From: Rhodospirillaceae bacterium
GTDB lineage: Bacteria; Pseudomonadota; Alphaproteobacteria; Micavibrionales; Micavibrionaceae
Direction of reading: 5' to 3'
Assembly (NCBI GenBank): GCA_003452275.1
Contig: DMIT01000187.1
Location: forward strand, 1-5,783
DNA length: 5,783 nucleotides
The position numbers were made by a program, and so were the translations under genes. This document shows, in pieces, positions 1 through 4,653 of the stretch. Numbering within the stretch: position 1 is the first letter of the stretch; every line of letters starts with the position of its first letter. The notes beneath the pieces are model-generated. The model saw nothing but the letters and a program-made list of their open reading frames with translations. It made no database searches and had not been told where the DNA came from.

Positions 1-414
1 GCACCACCGGTCATGATGATGCTGACCGAAGGAAAATTATCTGCCGGTCATGCGCGTGCGCTGCTGTCCCTCTCCCACGACCAGCAGGAAGAACAGGCCC
101 GCAAAATTGCGGCACTGGGCATGAGCGTGCGCCAGACCGAACAATTGGTCAATGATCTGCAGGGCCGCGGCGTAAAATCCAAGGTCGAGAAATTATCCAA
201 AAAAGTCGGTAAAGCGGCCGATGACGAAGACAAAGACCTGAACACCATTGCATTGGAACGCGAAGTATCCAATGTTCTGGGCATGACGGTCACCATTGAT
301 ATGCTTTCCCAGCAGGAAGGACAATTGGCGATTTCGTTTAAAACCCTCGACCAGTTGGACGAGGTATTACACCGTCTGTCGCATAACCCCGGACGGCTGG
401 CAATCAAAGGCTAA
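1..414 (+). CDS. parB: Chromosome partitioning protein ParB, C-terminal part (5' end outside window)
   Basis: The reading frame is open from base 1 and gives the last 137 residues of a ParB/Spo0J-family protein, roughly half of the usual 280-300. ParB binds parS sites near the origin, spreads as a CTP-dependent clamp and works with ParA to segregate the chromosome. Visible here is the family motif EGKLSAGHARALL (from about fragment residue 10), which belongs to the helix-turn-helix parS-binding core. A charged, lysine-rich linker follows (about 50-75). The C-terminal dimerisation domain (about 80-137) starts near LEREVSNVLGM and ends in a strand-helix segment finishing GRLAIKG. The in-frame ATGs at 13-21 are internal methionines, not the start, because the family motif continues upstream. 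ParB genes typically sit close to oriC in Alphaproteobacteria, which fits the proposed origin about 2.5 kb to the right. A strong hairpin follows the stop. No parS palindrome was seen in the window. Confidence 0.95.
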   Translation, partial: APPVMMMLTEGKLSAGHARALLSLSHDQQEEQARKIAALGMSVRQTEQLVNDLQGRGVKSKVEKLSKKVGKAADDEDKDLNTIALEREVSNVLGMTVTIDMLSQQEGQLAISFKTLDQLDEVLHRLSHNPGRLAIKG

Positions 415-442
415 GTTTTTAGCGCTGAGTTTTAAAGTTAAA

Positions 443-468
443 AAAAGAAGGGCAAACGCCCTTCTTTT
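443..468. terminator. Bidirectional intrinsic terminator between parB and the small ORF
   Basis: GAAGGGC (447-453) pairs perfectly with GCCCTTC (458-464) around an AAAC loop. Flanking A and T runs extend the stem to 11 bp (443-453 with 458-468). On the plus strand the stem is followed by a T-rich stretch (TTTTCTTTC). On the minus strand it is followed by an uninterrupted run of T. It lies 29 bp after the parB stop and 34 bp after the stop of the opposing small ORF, so it can end transcription from both sides. Confidence 0.9.
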
Positions 469-501
469 CTTTCATACACCAAAAAAATCCACAATTCCTA
501 T

Positions 502-582
502 TTAGGCAATATATATCAAAACACCAGCCCAAACTCCCATCAAACCCAACATGGTCAGAGCAGCTTTAGCGACTTTCGGCAT
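502..582 (-). CDS. Small single-pass membrane peptide, 26 aa, function unknown
   Basis: A 27-codon frame starts with ATG at 582 and ends with TAA at 502. The peptide begins MPKVAKAAL and continues as one hydrophobic stretch (about residues 8-26) containing LGLMGVWAGVLIYIA. Lysines at 3 and 6 predict an N-in single transmembrane helix. Evidence that it is a real gene comes from its surroundings. A near-ideal Shine-Dalgarno (AAGGGGGAT, 586-594) is correctly spaced from the ATG, a promoter-like element lies just upstream at 628-657, and a strong terminator follows. It does not overlap any neighbour and has its own apparent transcription unit between parB and hemH. I do not recognise the family. 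It lacks the MWYF start of CydX-type oxidase peptides. Peptides of this kind often act as small subunits of membrane complexes, but that is inference only. Confidence 0.72.
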   Translation of the reverse strand: MPKVAKAALTMLGLMGVWAGVLIYIA

Positions 583-627
583 TTTATCCCCCTTCATCAA
601 ATATAAGGAAAAATTCACTACCCTTTT

Positions 628-657
628 ATTATGAGGTCATGCCGTATCGCATGTCAA
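628..657 (-). promoter_or_regulatory. Sigma70-type promoter for the 26-aa peptide gene
   Basis: On the minus strand a perfect -35 hexamer TTGACA (652-657) is followed, after 18 bp, by CATAAT (628-633), a five-of-six match to the -10 consensus. Transcription would start near 620-621 and leave a leader of about 38 nt that contains the strong ribosome binding site. It lies downstream of the hemH stop, so it would make the small gene independent of the hem operon. Confidence 0.65.
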
Positions 658-691
658 AGACCAGATGTGCTGCAAAGCGGAATAATTGTTC

Positions 692-711
692 AAATTTTAG
701 ATAAATTTTAG
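692..711. repeat. Tandem 9-bp repeat AAATTTTAG with 11-bp period
   Basis: AAATTTTAG occurs at 692-700 and again at 703-711, about one helical turn apart. It lies in the AT-rich stretch between the hemH stop and the small-gene promoter. It could be an A-tract, a protein-binding site or chance in AT-rich DNA. No strong GC-stem terminator for hemH is visible between 600 and 746. Confidence 0.4.
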
Positions 712-746
712 CTATATTATTGCGGAATGACTGGGTTTTGTAAAAT

Positions 747-1787
747 TCATGCGAATTCATTATGACAGCATTGACAATATTGCATAGGACAAAGACGCGG
801 ATTCTGTGCATTGGGAAATTTCCTTGCCCCTACCTGGTTCCTAACCAAATCAGCCAGCGCAGCAATAAAGGCCGGATGACAGGAAACAGTCGGTACGCGT
901 TCAAAACCGCTGATACCCAATTCATGGGCAACATGGCGATATTCTTCCTCGATTTCGACAAGGGTTTCGACATGTTCATTGACGAAAGCATGGGGATAAA
1001 TCAATACGCCTTTATGATCGTTGGCAGCGGTTTTAAGGGCTTCTTCAGTACTGGGGCCGATCCATTTGAGCGGGCCGACACGGCTTTGATAACAAAGGCT
1101 CCAGTCAAGATTTTCAATAGCGCACGCCGCAGCAATTTTTGCAGCACTTTCTTCACAGGCCCATTGATAGGAATCACCTTCGGCAATGACCTTTTCCGGC
1201 AAACCATGGGCCGAAAATAAAAGCCGCGGGGGGAAACCATATTTTGCAACAAAAGCATCATAGGCCGTTTTGATATTCGCCACAGAGGCAGCAATAAACC
1301 CTTGATTGAACGGATAACAGCAAATCATTTGTGTCGGGGTCGTCAATTTTGCTTTTGTCGCCGCTTTAAACCAATCCTGAAACGATGATCGCGTCGTGGT
1401 GGTGGAATATTGGGGATAGAGAGGCAGCAAAACAAGTTCGTCAGGCTGATAGGCCTGAACTTTTTGAACCACCTCTGCCGCCATCGGATGCCAATAACGC
1501 ATGACCACGAACACTTTAAATTCATCACCCAATACCGATTGCAATGCATCGGCTTGCGCCTGTGTATTTTCGAGCAACGGAGATTTTCCACCCAGCATCC
1601 CGTAACTTGTTCCCGCTTCATTTTTGCTGCGACGATAGGCAATCAGCCGCGATACAAAAAAACGAACCAGCCACGGTGCGCGGATGATATTTTTGTCCAT
1701 AAAGAAATTAATCAGGAACGGGCGGATACTGGAAACCTGATCCGGCCCGCCGAGATTGAAAAGGATGACGGCTGTTTTTCGGCTCAT
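747..1787 (-). CDS. hemH: Ferrochelatase HemH with cysteine-rich C-terminus
   Basis: HemH inserts ferrous iron into protoporphyrin IX, the last step of protoheme synthesis, at the cytoplasmic face of the membrane. The 346 residues cover the whole family length. The N-terminal strand reads KTAVILFNLGGPD, and PLYPQYSTTTTRSS (122-135) matches the conserved PLYPQYS segment. The catalytic His is 194 in FSAHGLP. SRVGPLKWIGPSTEE (235-249) is the conserved product-site region. The second catalytic acid is Glu274 in EHVETL. The tail carries Cys333, 338, 340 and 341, and two further cysteines sit at 156-157, suggesting a [2Fe-2S] cluster (see findings). The ATG at 1787 overlaps the hemE stop by four bases (ATGA), and AGGGG at 1797-1801 supplies a ribosome binding site inside hemE. 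The two genes are therefore probably co-transcribed and translationally coupled. Confidence 0.97.
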   Translation of the reverse strand: MSRKTAVILFNLGGPDQVSSIRPFLINFFMDKNIIRAPWLVRFFVSRLIAYRRSKNEAGTSYGMLGGKSPLLENTQAQADALQSVLGDEFKVFVVMRYWHPMAAEVVQKVQAYQPDELVLLPLYPQYSTTTTRSSFQDWFKAATKAKLTTPTQMICCYPFNQGFIAASVANIKTAYDAFVAKYGFPPRLLFSAHGLPEKVIAEGDSYQWACEESAAKIAAACAIENLDWSLCYQSRVGPLKWIGPSTEEALKTAANDHKGVLIYPHAFVNEHVETLVEIEEEYRHVAHELGISGFERVPTVSCHPAFIAALADLVRNQVGARKFPNAQNPRLCPMQYCQCCHNEFA

Positions 1788-2827
1788 GAACGATATCCCC
1801 TGATGTGATCGACCAGCCTTTTAACATGTTCCGGTGGCGTCGATTTATCAATGCCGTGACCCAGATTAAAAACAAACGGGCGGTCGCCCAGAGTGGATAA
1901 GATCATATCGGCCTCTTTTAAGAGGGCTGGAGAGCCGGAAGCGAGAGTAAAGGGGTCCAAGTTCCCCTGAACAATGACAGAGGGTTGGAGAACGTCCCTA
2001 ACCCATGTGACGGGCATCTGAGTATCGATACCTAGGGCGGTTACGCCGGTTAGGGAGGCATAATTTTGATATAAAACCCCTGCACCCTTTGGAAAACCGA
2101 TGATCGGGGTCTCGGGACAGGCGGCACGAACCGTCTCCACGATTTTCCGTGTCGGCTCAATCACCCATTTGAAAAATTGCGATGGGGGCAAAACACCCGC
2201 CCAGCTATCGAAAATCTGGACGATTTCAGCCCCGCGTTCAATTTGTTTGATCAGGTAAGAACTGATCGCGGTGACCAGTAATGCAATTAAATTAGCGAAT
2301 TTTTCTTCGTCGACCAAGGCCATAAACCGTGTAGCGGCAAAATCCTTTGATCCTTTACGGTCAATCATGTAACAGGCCAATGTCCACGGCGCGCCGGAAA
2401 AACCGATCAAGGCGGTTTGGGAAAAGCCTTCCTCCTCTAAACCGGCGCGAATGGATTCAACCGCCTGATAAACAGGTTCCAGTCTTTTATGAAAGTCCGT
2501 CGCATCAAATTGCAGATCATGAGGCAAAGGCCCCAATTGCGGGCCATGATTTTCAGCAAAACTCAAATCCTGTCCCAAGGCGTGAGGCACTACCAGAATA
2601 TCCGAAAACAGGATGGACGCGTCAAACCCAAAACGACGAATAGGCTGTAAAGTGACCTCTGTTGCCAGTTCAGGATGATAACAAAGATCCAGAAAACTTC
2701 CTGCTTTGGCACGCGTTGCCAGATATTCCGGCAGATATCGTCCGGCCTGTCGCATCAGCCAGACAGGCGGAGTCTCTGACGGAATTCCCTTTAACGTGGA
2801 CAGCATTTTCTTGGTCGTTTTTTCCAT
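1784..2827 (-). CDS. hemE: Uroporphyrinogen decarboxylase HemE
   Basis: HemE removes four carboxyl groups from uroporphyrinogen III to give coproporphyrinogen III, a cytosolic step of heme synthesis. With the ATG at 2827 the protein is 347 residues, close to the usual 340-355. Visible active-site elements are PVWLMRQAGRYLPEY (21-35, with Arg26, Gln27 and Arg30), the essential Asp76 in FSDILVVP, Tyr153 in ACYMIDRKG, Ser208 in FDSWAG and His324 in NLGHGI. A GTG at 2851 would add eight residues (MTFWFYTG). I prefer the ATG because it gives a family-like N-terminal length, although neither start has a strong Shine-Dalgarno. It is the first gene of a hemE-hemH operon. Its upstream region is the proposed replication origin, as in Caulobacter and Rickettsia, so its promoter probably lies within or beside oriC. 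No confident -35/-10 pair was found there. Confidence 0.97.
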   Translation of the reverse strand: MEKTTKKMLSTLKGIPSETPPVWLMRQAGRYLPEYLATRAKAGSFLDLCYHPELATEVTLQPIRRFGFDASILFSDILVVPHALGQDLSFAENHGPQLGPLPHDLQFDATDFHKRLEPVYQAVESIRAGLEEEGFSQTALIGFSGAPWTLACYMIDRKGSKDFAATRFMALVDEEKFANLIALLVTAISSYLIKQIERGAEIVQIFDSWAGVLPPSQFFKWVIEPTRKIVETVRAACPETPIIGFPKGAGVLYQNYASLTGVTALGIDTQMPVTWVRDVLQPSVIVQGNLDPFTLASGSPALLKEADMILSTLGDRPFVFNLGHGIDKSTPPEHVKRLVDHIRGYRS

Positions 2828-2852
2828 GCCCGTATAAAACCAGAAAGTCACC

Positions 2853-2877
2853 TAATAAAAAAGATATATTTAAAGAA
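2853..2877. other. AT-rich candidate DNA unwinding element
   Basis: Twenty-three of 25 bases are A or T, including the runs AATAAAAAAG and ATATATTTAAA. It lies immediately beyond the TAG-triplet repeats when moving away from the DnaA boxes, and next to the hemE 5' end. That is where strand opening would be expected if the triplets are DnaA-trios. Confidence 0.55.
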
Positions 2878-2879
2878 GG

Positions 2880-2895
2880 TAGTAGAGAGTAGTAG
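2880..2895 (+). other. DnaA-trio-like TAG repeats
   Basis: TAGTAG (2880-2885) and TAGTAG (2890-2895) are separated by AGAG. Read 3' to 5' on this strand from the nearest box, they give GAT-GAT, a four-base interruption, then GAT-GAT. This matches the published DnaA-trio motif (3'-GAT-5' type repeats) to which DnaA assembles on single-stranded DNA. Order on the minus strand: box TTATCCCCA, a mixed spacer of 13 bases, trios, then AT-rich DNA. Confidence 0.55.
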
Positions 2896-2908
2896 GTGGC
2901 ATGAGTCA

Positions 2909-2917
2909 TGGGGATAA
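2909..2917 (-). promoter_or_regulatory. dnaA box: DnaA-box-like site TTATCCCCA
   Basis: This differs from TTATCCACA at one position (A to C at position 7). It is the box closest to the TAG repeats and points toward them, as expected for a box that loads DnaA onto trios. It forms half of the palindrome at 2911-2927. Confidence 0.55.
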
Positions 2918-2927
2918 GTGTTATCCC
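2911..2927. repeat. Perfect inverted repeat GGGATAA-GTG-TTATCCC
   Basis: Two 7-bp arms are separated by GTG. The arms contain the TTATCC core of the DnaA box in divergent orientation, so it may be a paired initiator site or an operator for another origin-binding regulator. A cruciform or hairpin is possible, but no T-run follows to suggest a terminator. Confidence 0.6.
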
Positions 2928-2931
2928 GTAT

Positions 2932-2940
2932 TTGTCCACA
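2932..2940 (+). promoter_or_regulatory. dnaA box: DnaA box TTGTCCACA
   Basis: One mismatch from TTATCCACA (A to G at position 3). It sits in CCGTATTTGTCCACAA (2926-2941), which is repeated with a single change around the perfect box at 3108. That supports it as a real site. Confidence 0.7.
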
Positions 2941-2968
2941 AATGATACGCCGCGCCGCAAAATAAGTT

Positions 2969-2982
2969 TTAAAGGGGTTTAA
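2969..2982. promoter_or_regulatory. TTAA-N6-TTAA, possible CtrA-like site (non-standard spacing)
   Basis: Two TTAA half-sites flank AGGGGT. CtrA, which represses initiation in Caulobacter by binding oriC, prefers TTAA-N7-TTAA, so the spacing here is one base short. A GATTC (GANTC, the CcrM methylation target) follows at 2987-2991. Both short motifs could be chance, so confidence is low. Confidence 0.25.
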
Positions 2983-3019
2983 GGATGATTCTCACAGTTG
3001 CCCGAAAAACCATAGGCGG

Positions 3020-3036
3020 TTATCAACCGTGGATAA
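3020..3036. promoter_or_regulatory. dnaA box: Pair of facing DnaA-box-like sites
   Basis: TTATCCACG on the minus strand (3028-3036) is one mismatch from consensus. TTATCAACC on the plus strand (3020-3028) has two mismatches and is weak. They face each other and form GTTATC-N7-GATAAC (3019-3037). An overlapping small inverted repeat, CGGTT-ATC-AACCG, spans 3017-3029. Confidence 0.5.
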
Positions 3037-3107
3037 CGACTATCTGAACCTGTTTTGCAAATGTGAAGAAAATAGTCCATAGAATAAACCACCCCTCTGT
3101 ACCGTAT

Positions 3108-3116
3108 TTATCCACA
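3108..3116 (+). promoter_or_regulatory. dnaA box: Perfect DnaA box TTATCCACA
   Basis: An exact match to the high-affinity bacterial DnaA box, inside CCGTATTTATCCACAA (3102-3117). It is followed 20-50 bp later by an AT-rich stretch (about 3135-3165). Confidence 0.85.
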
Positions 3117-3158
3117 ATCCTGTCCCTTCCTATGCGTTTTGTATTTAAAAAAGGATTT

Positions 3159-3188
3159 TTGAAAAGGTCTTTGCCAGATATGGATAAA
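3159..3188 (+). promoter_or_regulatory. Possible promoter of the 3225 gene, overlapping a DnaA-box-like site
   Basis: TTGAAA (3159-3164) and GATAAA (3183-3188) are separated by 18 bp. They match the -35 and -10 consensus at five and four of six positions, and would give a leader of about 30 nt before the ATG at 3225. The -10 overlaps TTATCCATA on the minus strand (3179-3187), one mismatch from the DnaA box, so DnaA binding could affect transcription. Confidence 0.35.
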
Positions 3189-3224
3189 AATTGTATGGTG
3201 GCCCATATTTAAGTGAGATCCGAT

Positions 3225-3842
3225 ATGTTCCAAGATACCTATAGTAAATTAAATCAGGCAGAAACAGAAGCCGTCCTTGAAAAAACAGCTGCTTCTTTTG
3301 ATGGCGTATCCTTCGATGCTGCCAATAGCGTCATCATGTCGCGTACCCTTGATTTTTATCCGGGGTATAAATTTTATGATATGGCGGATCATAGCAGTAA
3401 TCCGCCTTTAAGACGTTTCATGTTGGCTAAAAAAGAAAAAGTGGTGATCCTTGATTTTACCAATAGCCCGATTTACGACACCAATAAATCCGCCCCTATC
3501 TACTTAAACGAAGACACGGTTTATGATTATGTGCGTTTCTTCTTTAATTTTGTGCGCGGACGTCACGGACGGTTTTTGATCGTCGAAAGTGTCGATGATA
3601 TCGCGTGGACGGAAGAACCTCCGCCAGCTGCCAAAAAATCGATCAGCAAACTGATTATGCCAATTAGTCGCATTACCAAAGATACCGAAGATGAAAATTT
3701 TTATCTTCATGCACAAATGGTATTCAGGGATTCTTTGTTTTCTGCGGATATTATCGTGCAAAAAGACGGTCTGGTACAATTGACCAATGAACAGCTTATG
3801 ATCGAAGATCTGCCGGTTCAGGACGATACGTTGGGGCAATAA
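3225..3842 (+). CDS. Uncharacterised cytoplasmic protein beside oriC, 205 aa
   Basis: I cannot assign a function. The protein has no signal peptide or membrane segment. It looks like a mixed alpha/beta fold: a helical N-terminus (about 5-25), a region with LDFYPGYKFYDM (42-53), a strand KVVILDF (72-78), an aromatic-rich segment YDYVRFFFNFVRGRHGRFLIVE (100-121), a proline-rich turn EEPPPAAKK (130-138), and strands near 159-185 with HAQMVFRDSLFSADI. It ends with an acidic tail (IEDLPVQDD). The ATG at 3225 has a partial Shine-Dalgarno AAGTGAG (3211-3217) and is preferred. A GTG at 3213 would add four residues. In Caulobacter and Rickettsia the gene on this side of oriC is an RP001-type (DUF299) protein. 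I see no resemblance to that family's phosphate-binding motifs. It converges on the TerD-like gene with 10 bp between stops and no visible terminator. Confidence 0.85.
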   Translation: MFQDTYSKLNQAETEAVLEKTAASFDGVSFDAANSVIMSRTLDFYPGYKFYDMADHSSNPPLRRFMLAKKEKVVILDFTNSPIYDTNKSAPIYLNEDTVYDYVRFFFNFVRGRHGRFLIVESVDDIAWTEEPPPAAKKSISKLIMPISRITKDTEDENFYLHAQMVFRDSLFSADIIVQKDGLVQLTNEQLMIEDLPVQDDTLGQ

Positions 3843-3852
3843 TCTATATTAA

Positions 3853-4527
3853 TTAATGGGCAACGATAATGCCATATTCGGTGGCAATCTCTTTTAATCC
3901 GCCGCTGGTCATTTTTCCCAATCCCTGAAAAAACCAATTGGGGCCGGAGCGTTCAAGGAATCCGACATTGACTGCCGTTGCGTCCGGCTGATCGATAAAT
4001 TCCTGATCCAGATTGAACCGCAGCAATTCGATACCGGTTTCTTCGTTTACGATACGCAGGAAGCTGTTGCGGACGGATTTGAAACTCTGTTTTTTAAGAT
4101 CGGCTTCGTAAATCGAAATCACAAAGAAAATGCGATAAACTTCGTAAGGGATTTTTTCCAGATCCATGCGGATATTTTCATCGTCACCTTCGCCCGCGCC
4201 AGTGCGGTTGTCGCCCATATGTTCGACCGCCCCGTCGGGGGATTTCAAATTATTGTAGAAAATAAAATCTTCATCGATGCGGGTTTTCTCATTCTTATCG
4301 ACCAGAAACAGGCTAACGTCCAGATCCGGCGGTTCGGTATCGAAACCGACCACATCCCACCCGATTCCTATCATCAGGCGGCGTAAAGTCGGGTCAAGAC
4401 GCGTTAAATTAGCGCGCTCTTCGCGTTTAAGCTGAAATGCATTGTGTGCCAATTCCGGATTGACAGCCATTTGCGAGGTCAGAACAACCTTTACACCATC
4501 AATATCATCAGTGACTTTATCAGACAT
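3853..4527 (-). CDS. TerD-family calcium-binding stress protein with N-terminal extension
   Basis: The 224 residues contain a full TerD domain. GIGWDVV (54-60) is the domain entry, followed by DLDVSLFLVD (68-77) and DEDFIFYNNLKSPDGAVEHMGD (85-106). The acidic calcium-binding block is GDNRTGAGEGDDE (105-117), and the domain runs on to ITEYGI-type residues near the C-terminus (KEIATEYGII, 212-221). TerD proteins bind calcium and occur in tellurite, phage and envelope-stress gene clusters, but their molecular role is unclear. Ordinary TerD proteins reach the GWD motif within about 30 residues. Here about 53 residues precede it, including a basic, charged segment (LKREERANLTRLDPTLRRL). The ATG at 4527 is chosen because AAAGGA (4538-4543) lies upstream. 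An open frame continues to 4599 without such support. It lies 126 bp downstream of the TerA-like gene in the same direction. A TATAAC (4600-4605) in that gap could be a -10, but no good -35 goes with it. Confidence 0.88.
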   Translation of the reverse strand: MSDKVTDDIDGVKVVLTSQMAVNPELAHNAFQLKREERANLTRLDPTLRRLMIGIGWDVVGFDTEPPDLDVSLFLVDKNEKTRIDEDFIFYNNLKSPDGAVEHMGDNRTGAGEGDDENIRMDLEKIPYEVYRIFFVISIYEADLKKQSFKSVRNSFLRIVNEETGIELLRFNLDQEFIDQPDATAVNVGFLERSGPNWFFQGLGKMTSGGLKEIATEYGIIVAH

Positions 4528-4653
4528 AACGAGAGCGTCCTTTGTGTGACCTGTGGCAGGCCTTTTGCGCAGTTTACAAGAATATGGCGGGAAGGCCATG
4601 TTATAGTTTTAGGGGAAAGTCATTAATTTTAGGTTACCAGATCATATGCTTTT

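Larger units (their letters stand above)
2853..3187. other. Probable chromosomal replication origin (oriC)
   Basis: This is the non-coding gap between divergent hemE and the gene at 3225. It holds one perfect DnaA box (TTATCCACA, 3108-3116) and four sites one mismatch away (2909-2917, 2932-2940, 3028-3036, 3179-3187), all within 280 bp. It also has AT-rich stretches at 2853-2877 and about 3135-3165, TAG-triplet repeats at 2880-2895, a palindrome at 2911-2927 and a 16-bp repeated block around two boxes. Known biology: alphaproteobacterial origins lie next to hemE, often within a few kb of parB. The box cluster, the AT-rich DNA and the location together make oriC the best explanation. No ORF of note crosses the region. 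The boundaries are my estimate. Confidence 0.87.

Noticed and set aside
629..811. 60-codon minus-strand frame across the hemH 3' end
   Set aside because: It overlaps hemH in another frame, has no plausible ribosome binding site and gives a composition unlike a conserved protein. The promoter at 628-657 also lies inside it.
1892..1900. TTATCCACT (minus strand), one mismatch from a DnaA box, inside hemE
   Set aside because: An isolated site inside a coding region about 900 bp from the cluster. One-mismatch 9-mers are expected by chance in a window of this size.
4528..4653. Terminator or separate gene in the gap between the TerA-like and TerD-like genes
   Set aside because: Only short imperfect inverted repeats (such as CCTG-TGG-CAGG) occur and no T-run follows a stem. 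The in-frame extension of the TerD frame to 4599 lacks a ribosome binding site.
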